A stretch of DNA of 64,000 bases, from the NCBI RefSeq assembly GCF_024347075.1, contig NZ_AP024900.1, positions 1,550,001 to 1,614,000 of the forward strand, in the 5' to 3' direction. The first letter of the stretch is position 1; the number at the start of each line of letters is the position of its first letter. This stretch comes from Vibrio rarus. GTDB taxonomy: Bacteria; Pseudomonadota; Gammaproteobacteria; Enterobacterales; Vibrionaceae. The position numbers were made by a program, and so were the translations under genes. Positions 1-9,689 of the stretch are shown piece after piece. The notes under the pieces are model-generated. The model did not search any database and had not been told where the DNA came from. It saw nothing but the letters and a program-made list of their open reading frames with translations.

Positions 1-1508
1 GTTGGGGAGAGCGTGTCGTATCACATAATGCGACGTTTAAACTTCTCACTGATCTACGAGTCTACTTTTATGAAAAGCTGACCCCGCTTATTCCGGGTCG
101 AGTGGGTGTATTAAGAGATGCGGATCTGCTCAACCGCTTAGTCGCTGACGTATCGGCGATGGACCATGTGTATCTACGCCTCATTAGTCCCGTTATTTTA
201 AGTGTATTAGGCATCACTTGCCTAAGTGCCTTTTTAATGTGGTTTGATTACGATATCGGCCTCACCTTAGGGGCAATTTTAATGGCGCTGGTGATTATTT
301 GGCCTGTGCTTTTCTATAAACTGGGCAAAGGCAACGGGCAACGACTCACGCAAAACCGTGCCGATTTACGCATTTACGCTCTAGATTGGATTGAAGGTCA
401 TAGCGAATTATTGTTATTTGGTGCAGAAAAACGCTATCGTCAAAAAATAGACCAAGCGCAAATGGCACTCATGACTAACCAAGCCATTAACGCCCATATT
501 ACCGGTCTTGCCAATGCACTACTGTTACTGGCAAACGGCTTCACTCTTATTCTTATTCTTTGGTTATCGGCAGATGGTATTGGTGCATCAGGCCCTAGCC
601 CATTAATTGCTTTAGTGGTTTTTGCCGCTCTAGCCAGTGTTGAGTTGCTGATGCCCATCGCAGGCGCTTTCCAATACTTAGGCCAAACATTAGCCTCAGC
701 GCGACGTCTTAATGAAGTGATAGGCGCAGAAGCGGACGTGCAATTTCCCGCGCACACCCACAGCCCTGTTTTTGCCAATAATCAAGGGTGTGACATTCAA
801 TTTCAAGAGGTTTCCTTCGCCTATAGTGCTGACAATAATGCCCCTTTAGCCGTTGATAATATGACCTTGAACATAGCCCGTCGTAGCAAAGTGGCCATTT
901 TAGGTAAAACAGGCAGTGGTAAATCCACCTTATTGCAATTACTCACTCGCTATTGGGATGTACAACAGGGACAAATCTCTATTGCCGGTCAACCACTGAA
1001 CACTTTTTGTGAAACAGAACTGCGCCAGCTTATTTCTGTAGTCAGTCAACGGGTGGACATTCTTAACGGAACCTTACGCGACAACTTACTCATTGCCAAA
1101 CCCAATGCCGATGATAGTGAGTTAGCTGCAACCCTCGTCAATGTTGGTCTAGGGGAGTTAATGAATGAGCAAGGGCTTAACCAATGGCTAGGTGATGGTG
1201 GTCGTCAATTGTCAGGTGGTGAAAAGCGCCGCATAGGCATTGCAAGAGGGGTGTTACACAATGCACCTATCCTGCTCCTTGATGAGCCCACTGAAGGATT
1301 AGATCGTTCCACTGAGTCACAGATAATGGCACTATTGGAGCAACACTATCAAAATAAAACCGTGATTTTTGTTACTCACCGCTTAGTTGGATTAGCACAC
1401 ATGGACAACATTGTGGTACTTGAGCAAGGGAAGTTAGTTGAGCAAGGACAACACTCAGCGCTACTCAAGCAACAAGGTCGCTATTACCAATTGCATCAAT
1501 CTTTATAA
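1..1508 (+). CDS. cydC: CydC, ATPase/permease subunit of the CydDC ABC exporter (5' end outside window)
   Basis: This is one half of the heterodimeric inner-membrane ABC transporter CydDC, needed for assembly of cytochrome bd and linked in the literature to thiol or haem transport. The frame is open from the first bases, and residues upstream of the nearest GTG (102) still read like CydC (a YFYEKLTPLIPGR stretch), so the true start lies outside the window; about 500 residues are visible. An N-terminal membrane domain is followed by a nucleotide-binding domain with Walker A GKTGSGKST, signature LSGGEKRR, Walker B ILLLDEPTEGLD and the switch histidine in VTHR. CydD is expected just upstream, off the window. 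A strong terminator follows the stop codon. Confidence 0.93.
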   Translation, partial: WGERVVSHNATFKLLTDLRVYFYEKLTPLIPGRVGVLRDADLLNRLVADVSAMDHVYLRLISPVILSVLGITCLSAFLMWFDYDIGLTLGAILMALVIIWPVLFYKLGKGNGQRLTQNRADLRIYALDWIEGHSELLLFGAEKRYRQKIDQAQMALMTNQAINAHITGLANALLLLANGFTLILILWLSADGIGASGPSPLIALVVFAALASVELLMPIAGAFQYLGQTLASARRLNEVIGAEADVQFPAHTHSPVFANNQGCDIQFQEVSFAYSADNNAPLAVDNMTLNIARRSKVAILGKTGSGKSTLLQLLTRYWDVQQGQISIAGQPLNTFCETELRQLISVVSQRVDILNGTLRDNLLIAKPNADDSELAATLVNVGLGELMNEQGLNQWLGDGGRQLSGGEKRRIGIARGVLHNAPILLLDEPTEGLDRSTESQIMALLEQHYQNKTVIFVTHRLVGLAHMDNIVVLEQGKLVEQGQHSALLKQQGRYYQLHQSL

Positions 1509-1520
1509 TCTCGTCATTTT

Positions 1521-1555
1521 AAGCCCCTGCAGGTATCCCATGCAGGGGCTTTTTA
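1521..1555 (+). terminator. Rho-independent terminator of cydC
   Basis: A 10-bp perfect stem (AGCCCCTGCA at 1522-1531 with TGCAGGGGCT at 1541-1550) is followed by a T run, 13 bases after the cydC stop. The T run ends in ATACCAA, which resembles the tip of the repeat family described elsewhere in this window. Confidence 0.9.
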
Positions 1556-1572
1556 TACCAACATCTCTTTGC

Positions 1573-2586
1573 TTACGAATGTGATTGGTCTGAAAAGCCC
1601 TCTAGGACCAATTTACCCCGGGCTTTTTGCGACTCTAGTAAAGCATGAGCACGCTTCAAATTGGTGGCATTAATGGCCCCGACCACCTCGCCTAATGTCG
1701 TTTGAATTTGTCCTGCATCAATCATCGACGCCACTTCCTGTAATATAAGGTGCTGCGCTTGCATATCTTCGGTTTCAAACATGGAGCGAGTATACATAAA
1801 CTCCCAATGCAAAGAGATGCTTTTGGCTTTTAAGGCGCGTATATCAAACGAGCTAGGATCATCAATTAATCCAAACTGCCCTTGTGGCTTAATGAGTTTC
1901 ATCACCTCTGGCATGTGTTGCTCGGTGTTATTCAAACTCACCACATAATCAATACAATCACACATGCCCAGTTGCTCACTCATACTGGCGTGATGGTCAA
2001 TCACTTGATCGGCTCCCAGTTGCTTTAACCAATGTACCGACGCTGGGCGCGAGGCCGTGGCGATGACATGCAGTTGCGTTAGCTGTTTGGCTAATTGCAC
2101 CATAATGGAGCCTACGCCACCCGCTGCGCCAATGATCAACAAGGTTTTTTTACTTTGTGTCTCCACTTTTAACCGGTCAAATAACATCTCCCACGCGGTC
2201 AACGTGGTCAGTGGCAAGGCGGCAGCTTGAGCTGAGTTAAGTGATACTGGCGCTTTGCTGACAATGCGCTCATCCACCCGTTGATATTCTGCATTACTAC
2301 CAGAGCGGTTCAAATCTCCGGCATACCACACCCTATCACCGACTTTAAATAGCGACACTTGCTCTCCCACTTCTTGCACTATGCCTACCGCATCCCAGCC
2401 AATCACTTTGTATCCCTTAGTTGCCGCTACATTGGCACGAATTTTCGTATCCACAGGGTTAACTGAAATGGCCTGCACATTCACTAATACATCACGCCCT
2501 GTAACCGTGGGCTTTTCTAACTCAATGTCTTGTAATGACAATGCTTCTTCTATAGGTAAGTTGGCTTGATATGCCACCGCTTTCAT
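1573..2586 (-). CDS. Zinc-type alcohol dehydrogenase-like / NADPH:quinone oxidoreductase family protein
   Basis: This is a medium-chain dehydrogenase/reductase of 337 aa. The N-terminal GroES-like domain (residues about 1-130) has GWDAVGIVQEVG and KVGDRVWYAG; the Rossmann domain carries the nucleotide-binding loop IIGAAGGVGSIMVQLAK at about 150-170. The cysteine ligands of classical zinc alcohol dehydrogenases are absent, which places it with the ZADH/quinone oxidoreductase branch; the natural substrate cannot be read from sequence. The start is supported by a GGAGAG ribosome site. It is divergent from a LysR-type gene with a 102-bp shared promoter region, a layout in which the regulator usually controls the enzyme. 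Confidence 0.85.
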   Translation of the reverse strand: MKAVAYQANLPIEEALSLQDIELEKPTVTGRDVLVNVQAISVNPVDTKIRANVAATKGYKVIGWDAVGIVQEVGEQVSLFKVGDRVWYAGDLNRSGSNAEYQRVDERIVSKAPVSLNSAQAAALPLTTLTAWEMLFDRLKVETQSKKTLLIIGAAGGVGSIMVQLAKQLTQLHVIATASRPASVHWLKQLGADQVIDHHASMSEQLGMCDCIDYVVSLNNTEQHMPEVMKLIKPQGQFGLIDDPSSFDIRALKAKSISLHWEFMYTRSMFETEDMQAQHLILQEVASMIDAGQIQTTLGEVVGAINATNLKRAHALLESQKARGKLVLEGFSDQSHS

Positions 2587-2688
2587 GTTCTCTCCTAGAT
2601 TTTTCCCACAAAGTATGCATCAGTTTAATTGACGCTGTAGATTTTAAAAACTAAGCTAGCTTTAAACACTTTTAACAAAAAGTTAATA

Positions 2689-3606
2689 ATGAAATCTTTA
2701 CATGATATTAAGGTTTTTCTCGAAACGGCCAAATTAGGCAGTCTTTCTGCGGCCGCACGTAGCCTAGATCAAACCCCTGCGGCGATCAGTCGTACGATTC
2801 AGCGCTTGGAAGTCGAATTAGGTGTCCCCCTGTTTATTCGTTCTACGCGAAAACTGCGCCTTTCCTCGCAAGGTCAACTGTTTCTGCCCCGCTGTCAGCA
2901 AGCCATGCTTATTGTTGAGCAAGGTATCGATGAACTGTCAGAAAAACATCAACAGTTATCGGGTAACCTCACCCTTTCCATGCCGTCTGATACCGGGCGT
3001 GGCATTATCATGCCGCTCATTGATGAGTTTCTTACCCTCAATCCCCAAGTGACGATAAACGTTCATTTAAGCGACAGTTATACCGATCTTTATGAGCAGA
3101 ACATTGATGTCGCGTTGCGAATTGGTGAGCCTGAAGATTCTAATATGGTTGCGGTGCCTTTGTATAAAGACAATTATCGTATTCTTTGCGCCTCTCCTGA
3201 GTACCTCAAGGCGCACCCTGCAATTGAGCATCCTGACGATCTCAAACAGCATAATTGTTTGTGCTTTGCCCTAAATAATAAACTTCACAACCGTTGGCAA
3301 TTTGTCAATCACGACTCCAATGAGCAGCACATCGCCAAAGTCAGTGGTAACCGAAGAAGCAGTGATGGTCATATGGTGAGATATTGGGCCGTACAAGGCT
3401 ATGGGGTAGCCTATAAGTCGCGGATTGATGTGTATGAGGATATTAAACAAGGGCGTTTAATCACCTTGGCGGCGCAGTGGCGCGGTGAGTACGCTCCCTT
3501 GTATATGGTACTGACTGATAGAAGCCAATTTAGCCGCTTGGTAAAAGCATTAAAACTCTTTTTACAACAAAGACTTGAACAAACTCTTACTGCAAATGAT
3601 GCATAG
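2689..3606 (+). CDS. LysR-family transcriptional regulator
   Basis: This 305-aa protein has an N-terminal winged helix-turn-helix (residues 1-60, with the LysR pattern GSLSAAARSLDQTPAAISR and LEVELGVPLFIRSTR) and a C-terminal periplasmic-binding-protein-like effector domain. By family analogy it probably controls the divergent zinc-type dehydrogenase gene and itself; the inducer is unknown. The ribosome site is weak and I chose the first ATG because it begins at the conserved LysR N-terminus. A copy of the dispersed repeat begins 10 bases after its stop codon. Confidence 0.88.
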   Translation: MKSLHDIKVFLETAKLGSLSAAARSLDQTPAAISRTIQRLEVELGVPLFIRSTRKLRLSSQGQLFLPRCQQAMLIVEQGIDELSEKHQQLSGNLTLSMPSDTGRGIIMPLIDEFLTLNPQVTINVHLSDSYTDLYEQNIDVALRIGEPEDSNMVAVPLYKDNYRILCASPEYLKAHPAIEHPDDLKQHNCLCFALNNKLHNRWQFVNHDSNEQHIAKVSGNRRSSDGHMVRYWAVQGYGVAYKSRIDVYEDIKQGRLITLAAQWRGEYAPLYMVLTDRSQFSRLVKALKLFLQQRLEQTLTANDA

Positions 3607-3615
3607 CGATATTTT

Positions 3616-3777
3616 ATACCAATCGTACTAAATAACGGGTCATTCTAGCTTGTTAAAATACTCGATAACTGCGTTAGAATTTTTGATTGTAGAATAACGA
3701 CTTATCGAAAAATGCTGCCTTGTTTTCGAGCATTTTTCCTGCGCTATTTCTGATCACTTACTTAGTGTGATTGGTAT
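3616..3777 (+). repeat. Dispersed repeat, copy A (full length, 162 bp)
   Basis: Its termini are imperfect inverted repeats: ATACCAATCGTACTAAATAA at the left and, read on the other strand, ATACCAATCACACTAAGTAA at the right (17 of 20 match). An internal inverted repeat GAAAAATGCT/AGCATTTTTC can form a hairpin. The copy fills the space between the convergent LysR gene and serC and abuts the serC terminator. Related copies lie at 9716-9814, 53003-53162 and 56834-56997. It encodes no protein. Confidence 0.85.
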
Positions 3778-3778
3778 T

Positions 3779-3811
3779 AAAAAAACCGCCGATGAGATCC
3801 AGCGGCGGTTT
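3779..3811 (-). terminator. Rho-independent terminator of serC
   Basis: A 9-bp stem (AAACCGCCG at 3783-3791 and CGGCGGTTT at 3803-3811) is followed on the minus strand by a run of T. It sits 20 bases behind the serC stop codon and directly against repeat copy A. Confidence 0.88.
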
Positions 3812-3830
3812 AGAGAACGATTTGCTCGTC

Positions 3831-4919
3831 TTAACTATCGCTATGTTGCTCAGCAAAGTCATGCATGAATTGAACTAAGGCTGCTACCCCTTCTTCTGGC
3901 ATCGCATTATAGATAGAGGCGCGCATACCACCTACCGCTCTGTGTCCTTTAAGTGCCACTAAGCCTTTTTCTTCAGCTTGTTGTAAAAATAGGCCATCGA
4001 GCTCAGGTTTAGCCAATTGGAAAGGAACGTTCATCAAAGAACGGTTATCCACATGCACATCATTTTTATAGAACGGCAATTCATCAATGGCTTGGTACAG
4101 TGCAGCGGCTTTATTGCGGTTGCGTTTTTCAATTTCTACTACGCCACCAATGGATTTTAGCCACTTAAATACTAAACCCGATAAATACCATGCATAGGTC
4201 GGTGGTGTGTTGTACATAGAGTCCTTCGCATCCAGCAATTTGTAGCTTAAAGTGCTTGGCAGTGCGTCAGTGGCTAAGTCCAACAGATCGTCACGTACAA
4301 TAACAAGAGTGATGCCAGCAGGGCCCACATTTTTTTGTGCGCCCGCATAAATTACACCAAATTTGCTGACATCGATTTGTCGAGATAAAATCGTAGAAGA
4401 CATGTCAGCCACAATAGGCTTATCCGTTACCGGTAGATCATTGATTTCGATGCCGTCGATGGTTTCGTTTGGACAATAATGCACATAAGCTGCATCCTCA
4501 TCAATCTGCCAAGTGCTGGCAGCAGTGGTGGCAGCCTTGCCATCAACGGTGGTTTTAGCATCAATCACCTGCACGGTACAATATTTACGCGCTTCTTCAA
4601 TGGCACTGTGTGCCCAGTAGCCACCATCCACATAACATGCCTTGCTAGACTTACCTAACAAGTTCATAGGGAGAGCGGCAAATTGTGCTCGTGCCCCACC
4701 CTGGCAAAACAACACTTTATAATTGTCAGGTACGTTGAGTAACTCACGTAGGTTTCGCTCTGCACACTGTGCAACTTCTATAAACTCTTTACTTCGGTGA
4801 CTGATCTCCATCACCGAGCGTCCCATACAGTTCCAATTGATAAATTCTTTTTGAGCTACAGCCATCACAGCTTTTGGTAAGCCTGCAGGTCCTGCACTAA
4901 AATTATAAATGGGGTTCAT
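3831..4919 (-). CDS. serC: Phosphoserine aminotransferase
   Basis: This 362-aa PLP-dependent aminotransferase converts 3-phosphohydroxypyruvate to O-phosphoserine (serine biosynthesis) and also acts in pyridoxal phosphate synthesis. Visible hallmarks are NFSAGPA near the N-terminus, [10 protein letters not shown] at about 37-46, FCQGGA at about 71-76, the cofactor aspartate in ADMSS (D172) and the Schiff-base lysine in AGAQKNVGP (K196). Length matches the family. A good ribosome site (AAGGAAA) precedes the ATG. It is transcribed alone, with its own terminator. The N-terminal sequence differs somewhat from other vibrio SerC proteins I recall, but catalytic residues are intact. Confidence 0.95.
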   Translation of the reverse strand: MNPIYNFSAGPAGLPKAVMAVAQKEFINWNCMGRSVMEISHRSKEFIEVAQCAERNLRELLNVPDNYKVLFCQGGARAQFAALPMNLLGKSSKACYVDGGYWAHSAIEEARKYCTVQVIDAKTTVDGKAATTAASTWQIDEDAAYVHYCPNETIDGIEINDLPVTDKPIVADMSSTILSRQIDVSKFGVIYAGAQKNVGPAGITLVIVRDDLLDLATDALPSTLSYKLLDAKDSMYNTPPTYAWYLSGLVFKWLKSIGGVVEIEKRNRNKAAALYQAIDELPFYKNDVHVDNRSLMNVPFQLAKPELDGLFLQQAEEKGLVALKGHRAVGGMRASIYNAMPEEGVAALVQFMHDFAEQHSDS

Positions 4920-5005
4920 TTCGTTTCCTTACCGCAAATGATTTAATCAATGAGTTAAATGACTATACCCCAGCTTGAAACAAGATTTAAGTGCCTACGC
5001 AATAT

Positions 5006-5044
5006 AAAAAGCCATAGTCTGCTTTAGGGGCAAAACTATGGCTC
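5006..5044 (-). terminator. Rho-independent terminator of the DUF945 gene
   Basis: On the minus strand the 9-bp arms AGCCATAGT and ACTATGGCT enclose a 16-base loop and are followed by TTTTTA, about 25 bases after the stop codon of the gene at 5069-6334. Confidence 0.82.
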
Positions 5045-5068
5045 TGAGTGTCAACAACTGTGTTGTTA

Positions 5069-6334
5069 TTAGTGCGCTTTTGGCATCATCATTGGCATTA
5101 ACAATGAAATCAGTGGCATTTCTTTGCCGTTAGCAAATTTTATTTTGCCATCTTGCATTTGTAACGACATGCTGTAGCCGTCATCGGTTTGCTTAGCCAC
5201 TTCCATAATGAGTAGTTCATCTAAGTTTTGCTGGATGAACGGATAAGCCATCACCAGATCACTTGACACAAACGCATTCATATCACCTTGCATAACATCC
5301 ACTAAATGCATTGGATTATCAATAGCGTTATCCTTAGCCGACGGCAAGCTCATGTGCCAATCAGACTTAAAGTGACCTTCATCCACATCCACACTAAAGT
5401 GATTTAGCGACACAGAAAAGCCTTTCTCCAATAGTGCATTAATATTTGGAATGGCTTTTGCGGTATCTTGCTCTGTCCATACTGGGCTGTTTTGATACAT
5501 TTGCGTTAATGCTAAAAAGGCCGTTTTATCCAAACCGCCTGCCGTAAATTTCAGGTCAAGATTGGCAGCTTCACCATCGTGATTCTTAAACTCTTTTAGT
5601 GCCAGTGCATAATCCGCTTGCAGCGTTTGCGCCGCTTCATCTTGCGTGGTTTCAAACTGATAGGTTAAACCACTCAACTCGAATACGTTATTGCCATCAT
5701 GGTCATTCACCACAAAACCATCTAATGCTAGTTTTTGTTGACCCATCCAAAAATCTTGCTCAAATTTGCCATTACCATTACTCGATAAACCATCAAAGTG
5801 CACAACCGCGCCGTTTTGGTAATCAATCTCTAGAGAAGGCATGTTCATGGTGTAATCTAACTGGCCTAATACGGTGATAGAGCCACTAATAGACAGTGAG
5901 TTCAACACTGCGGTAAAAGGTTCACTGCCCTCGAATTTAAATTGCTGCTTAGCGATATCCGTTGAAAACTCGGTATTGCCGTTAAGCTGAGTTTTTGTAT
6001 TCAGTTTAAGCTCGGGGTTTTGTGCATAATAGCTGTCGCTGTTTAAGCTCACAATACCGTGGTGAATCACGTGCACAAATTCATATTCTGTTGGCAGGCC
6101 CAAGGTGTTTAACTGCGCTAGCGCCTGAGGATCCGTCACTGTGACTAAGGTTTTTGCTTCAGAAGTGAGATAGCCTCGGTGATACTCTTCTAGAGACACT
6201 GTCACGTCTTGGTTATGAATATTTTTCACACCATCGGTAACTATGGTTTGTCCGATCTGTCCTACGGCTAATGGCCAAATGGCTACCAGAGCGACTGCGC
6301 CACCTGCTGCGGCGAGTAATTTTAATTTTTTCAT
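5069..6334 (-). CDS. YdgA-like DUF945 family protein
   Basis: This 421-aa protein begins with one hydrophobic segment (residues about 5-27, LLAAAGGAVALVAIWPLAVG), which is an uncleaved anchor or signal sequence, followed by a long periplasmic domain rich in beta-strand-like alternation. The opening residues, the GYLTSEAKT region and overall length match the DUF945/YdgA family of gammaproteobacteria, whose function is not established; members are bound to the inner membrane and face the periplasm. It is a single-gene unit with its own terminator. No catalytic motif can be recognised. Confidence 0.8.
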   Translation of the reverse strand: MKKLKLLAAAGGAVALVAIWPLAVGQIGQTIVTDGVKNIHNQDVTVSLEEYHRGYLTSEAKTLVTVTDPQALAQLNTLGLPTEYEFVHVIHHGIVSLNSDSYYAQNPELKLNTKTQLNGNTEFSTDIAKQQFKFEGSEPFTAVLNSLSISGSITVLGQLDYTMNMPSLEIDYQNGAVVHFDGLSSNGNGKFEQDFWMGQQKLALDGFVVNDHDGNNVFELSGLTYQFETTQDEAAQTLQADYALALKEFKNHDGEAANLDLKFTAGGLDKTAFLALTQMYQNSPVWTEQDTAKAIPNINALLEKGFSVSLNHFSVDVDEGHFKSDWHMSLPSAKDNAIDNPMHLVDVMQGDMNAFVSSDLVMAYPFIQQNLDELLIMEVAKQTDDGYSMSLQMQDGKIKFANGKEMPLISLLMPMMMPKAH

Positions 6335-6498
6335 ATTGTTGATTACTTCATTACCTGTGAGTTGCTCTCTTTATACAGATATAATTGAGATAAATCAGAA
6401 TTTTCTATATTACTTTTCTTTAGATCGCGGTTATTTTAACCGGCTCTCAGTTACAGTTGCATAAGATTGCTACATTACAATAAAATTCTGGGCGTATT

Positions 6499-8430
6499 AT
6501 GACTCAATATTGTGTTCTTTGTATCGAAGACCAGCCACACAATCTCGCTCTGTTTGAGCGTGCTCTCAAGCCATTTGAGCGCAAATTTAAACTGTTCACG
6601 GCTCAAACCATCACAGAGGCATACGCACACCTTGATACTATTCGACAACAGCATAATGAGCTTGCGTTAGTCATTGCTGCGCAATCCATCAATAATAGCG
6701 CCTCACAACTGTTAGTGGAATTAGAACCACATTATAGCTGTTGTCGAAAAATCCTTACCTGTGATCCTTCGCAATTAGAAAGCGTACTTATTACTATTAA
6801 TGAGGGACGCCTAGACCATTGCTTTACCCCCCCTTTGCAATTTGAACACACCTATGACATCGTCAAAAAAGAGCTCACTGAATTTATTCTCAGTCAAGCT
6901 AAGGTGGATTGGCTTGCCTACGGCTCGGTGTTAGACAGTCAAAAAATCATTCGAGCGCACATAGATAAACGCATTCATGCATACCGCAGTGATTTTATTC
7001 GCGATTACCACTCCATCAGTGACGATGAGCTTTCGGAAAAAGTATGTAACGCCTTAGATGATTTCTTTTCAAAAAACGATGCCAGCAATGCCATAAGGCA
7101 ATATTCCGCCAATCATTTATTAACCAATGAAGGCACCGCCAATCAATTTTTGTGGTTTATCACTCAAGGGGAAGTGGCGCTGTATAAACAAGACGAGCAC
7201 GGCACCCGTCGCGAAGTGGTACGCCACGGGAAAGGAGGCATTATTGGCGGTATGTCATTTGTCACAGGAGAGCCGTCATTTTCCACGGCTATCACTTTAA
7301 GTGCAACACATGTCATTAAACTGGATAAAGAAACCTTCACCGAGGTCATGCATTCCAACACTAGCCTATTACCACTATTTACTAACCTATTGCTGCGCCA
7401 TTTTAACCGGCGATTGCAACGCAGTATCGACACCAAACTGCAATTGCAACATACCTTTGAATCATTAGAAGCGGCGCAAACTCAACTGGTAGAAAACGAA
7501 AGAATGGTGCTATTAGGCCAACTCGTCGCAGGTGTAGCGCATGAGTTAAACAATCCCATTTCGGCTATTTTGCGCAGTTCAGATACCCTCATTGAGCAAA
7601 TGAGCCAAGACACTGAGCAGTTTCATTCCATTAGCAAACAATTAGGTAAAGAGGTGCTAGACAGAGCCTTGCGTTCCAATCCCATACCCACTCGTCTATT
7701 ACGAGAAAAAAGTAAAGCCATTGTTTATAAACTGTCCAATAAGCAACAAGCTAAAAGCGTGGTACAAATGGGCCTTGACCGTCATATCGATATACTAAGC
7801 CAGCAACCAAACCCAACACTACTATTGCAAGAACTCAATCACTACTACACCGCAGGAACAACCCTACGCTCTATTAATGTCTGCTCACAAAGAATTGCTG
7901 ACATGGTAAAAAGTCTAAAGAGCTATGCTCGTTCCGATCAAGAGTCTATTCAGTTGGTGGATATCCACGAAGGCATTGAAGATACGCTGGTCATTTTTGA
8001 AAATCGCTTAAAACACATTCATGTGGAACGGGATTACCACGATCTTCCCCCTACATACTGCCGCCCTATTGCTCTGCAGCAAGTTTGGACAAACCTCGTC
8101 AGTAACGCCTTGGACGCCATAGACTTATCCAGTAACACCGTTAACGGGCAACTGACCATTCATACTCAACTTCTCGCAGATAGCCACGGCTTAGAGATCC
8201 GCTTTAAAGATAACGGTTGTGGCATTGAACCTCAGCAACTAGAACGCATTTTTGAACTCAACTACACCACCAAAAAACAAGGGGACTTTGGTCTGGGCAT
8301 AGGACTGTCTATATGTCGCCAAATCGTCCACCAGCATAATGGCACTATTCGCGCTGATTCCGTTATTAATGACGGAACGCAGATGATCGTTCATTTACCT
8401 TTTTACCCCCACAGTCCACCAACAGCTTAA
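6499..8430 (+). CDS. Histidine kinase with degenerate receiver and cyclic-nucleotide-binding domain
   Basis: Domain order in this 643-aa soluble protein: receiver-like fold (1-130), linker (130-195), cNMP-binding/CRP-like sensor (about 200-310), short coiled coil (about 312-335), HisKA with the phospho-accepting H348 in GVAHELNNP, and an HATPase_c domain with N-box N536, G1 DNGCGIEP (571-578), and G2 GLGIGLS (598-604). The receiver keeps the acidic pair (E10, D11), but the usual phospho-aspartate position reads VIAAQ and the conserved lysine region reads HCFTPPL, so it is probably not phosphorylated. About 100 extra residues lie between H-box and N-box. There are no membrane segments. The partner regulator gene starts 14 bases downstream, so the pair is surely co-transcribed; ligand and output are unknown. 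Confidence 0.88.
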   Translation: MTQYCVLCIEDQPHNLALFERALKPFERKFKLFTAQTITEAYAHLDTIRQQHNELALVIAAQSINNSASQLLVELEPHYSCCRKILTCDPSQLESVLITINEGRLDHCFTPPLQFEHTYDIVKKELTEFILSQAKVDWLAYGSVLDSQKIIRAHIDKRIHAYRSDFIRDYHSISDDELSEKVCNALDDFFSKNDASNAIRQYSANHLLTNEGTANQFLWFITQGEVALYKQDEHGTRREVVRHGKGGIIGGMSFVTGEPSFSTAITLSATHVIKLDKETFTEVMHSNTSLLPLFTNLLLRHFNRRLQRSIDTKLQLQHTFESLEAAQTQLVENERMVLLGQLVAGVAHELNNPISAILRSSDTLIEQMSQDTEQFHSISKQLGKEVLDRALRSNPIPTRLLREKSKAIVYKLSNKQQAKSVVQMGLDRHIDILSQQPNPTLLLQELNHYYTAGTTLRSINVCSQRIADMVKSLKSYARSDQESIQLVDIHEGIEDTLVIFENRLKHIHVERDYHDLPPTYCRPIALQQVWTNLVSNALDAIDLSSNTVNGQLTIHTQLLADSHGLEIRFKDNGCGIEPQQLERIFELNYTTKKQGDFGLGIGLSICRQIVHQHNGTIRADSVINDGTQMIVHLPFYPHSPPTA

Positions 8431-8444
8431 AAAAGAGGAAGCCC

Positions 8445-8942
8445 ATGGATAAACTTTTTATTTTATGTGTCGATGATGAAAGAGATGTATTGGACAGCGT
8501 CATACGCGATCTCAGTGTTTTTTCTGAATTTTGTGATATTGAAGCGGCGGAATCGATCGCTGAGGCGCGCGAGGTCATCGGTGAGTATCAAGCCGAGAAC
8601 ACCCCTCTGGCGTTGATTTTATGTGACCACATCATGCCCGATGAAACTGGGGTCGAATACCTGATTGAGTTACATAACGAAGAATTAACGCGCAACAGCA
8701 AGAAAATCCTGCTCACCGGACAAGCGGATCTCAATGACACCATTCATGCCATTAACCACCATTGTCTTGATTTCTATATTGCTAAACCGTGGCAGAAAGC
8801 CACCCTTATTGAGGTAATCAAAACCCACTTAACTGGCTACGTTATTGAGTGTGAATCTCAACCTATGCAGTGGGCAAAGTTTTTGGACACCAACGCCATT
8901 TTGCAAGCAGTATCAGACAAACGCATTCAATTCGGTGAATAA
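8445..8942 (+). CDS. Stand-alone response regulator receiver protein
   Basis: This 165-aa protein consists of a receiver domain with a complete active site: D10/D11, phospho-aspartate D61 in LILCDHIMPDE, T91 in LLTGQA and K114 in IAKPW. About 40 residues follow the domain with no DNA-binding or enzymatic output module visible. It directly follows the kinase gene (14-base gap, ribosome site AGAGGAAG), so it is the likely phosphate acceptor. It might signal by protein contact or feed phosphate to another regulator; the sequence does not say which. Confidence 0.88.
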   Translation: MDKLFILCVDDERDVLDSVIRDLSVFSEFCDIEAAESIAEAREVIGEYQAENTPLALILCDHIMPDETGVEYLIELHNEELTRNSKKILLTGQADLNDTIHAINHHCLDFYIAKPWQKATLIEVIKTHLTGYVIECESQPMQWAKFLDTNAILQAVSDKRIQFGE

Positions 8943-9131
8943 ACGCACAAAATAAACAAATTTACTAAAATTGACAGAAATTTAGCCGTTATAAGCCTCT
9001 GTTTTAGTGGAGGTAACCCGAGCGTTCCATTAATATAAAATAAAACCAAAGGCGGATCATTTAACTATGATGGTGGGAGTTCCCATTTAAGCCAAGGATT
9101 CACATATATATCAAGTAGGTTATCAAGAACT

Positions 9132-9671
9132 ATGCGTAAATTAGCCTGTGCTACCCTCCTAGTAGCAGCGACTTTTTCTGGCACTACCTTTGCTGAAAGC
9201 CCAGCGGTAATGAGCAACTTTAACTACGACTTTATTGATGCTCGTATCGGTATGGCCCCCCTAACCTTCGGCGCAGGTGTGAGCAAATCTATCCACCCTA
9301 ATGCACACTTCCTAGCTACCATCGACTCTGAATTTGAAGATGATTATAACCTTCGTGCTGGTTTAGGTTTCCACGCTCCTGCAACAAACTGGGCTGATAT
9401 TACCGGCGCTATGTTGCTGCGTGTCGTGGACAATCACAAATACAACCATAATGTGGGAATGGAAGTGAATCTCGGTTGGCGTCAATGGTTAGGTCCACAA
9501 TTTGAAGTGGGCGGTAACGTGGGTTATGTGACTATAGATAGCAACGACGACTGGATTGGTAGTGCTTATGGCCGCTTTCACGCAACAGAGCTGTTTTCAA
9601 TTGGCTTAGAGGGTAAGCTGAACGATTTTTACGGTGATCAACTGATGCTCACCACACGTTTTGTCTTTTAA
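9132..9671 (+). CDS. Small predicted outer-membrane beta-barrel protein
   Basis: This 179-aa protein has a typical signal peptide (KLACATLLVAATFSGTTFA, cleavage after about residue 21). The mature part of about 158 aa alternates polar and hydrophobic residues, is rich in glycine and aromatics, and ends in phenylalanine (TTRFVF), the usual terminal signal for outer-membrane barrels. Length fits an eight-stranded barrel. I do not recognise a specific family or substrate. It is a single-gene unit with a 189-bp upstream region and a palindromic terminator. Confidence 0.72.
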   Translation: MRKLACATLLVAATFSGTTFAESPAVMSNFNYDFIDARIGMAPLTFGAGVSKSIHPNAHFLATIDSEFEDDYNLRAGLGFHAPATNWADITGAMLLRVVDNHKYNHNVGMEVNLGWRQWLGPQFEVGGNVGYVTIDSNDDWIGSAYGRFHATELFSIGLEGKLNDFYGDQLMLTTRFVF

Positions 9672-9689
9672 TCTCAGTGAGACATCAAC

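Noticed and set aside
3616..3777. Repeat copy A considered as an ERIC-type sequence or a small structured RNA gene
   Set aside because: It does not carry the ERIC core, and no promoter of its own was seen; kept simply as a dispersed repeat.
8943..9131. TTGACA at about 8970 with TATAAG as promoter of the small barrel gene
   Set aside because: The spacer is only about 13 bases, too short for a normal promoter.
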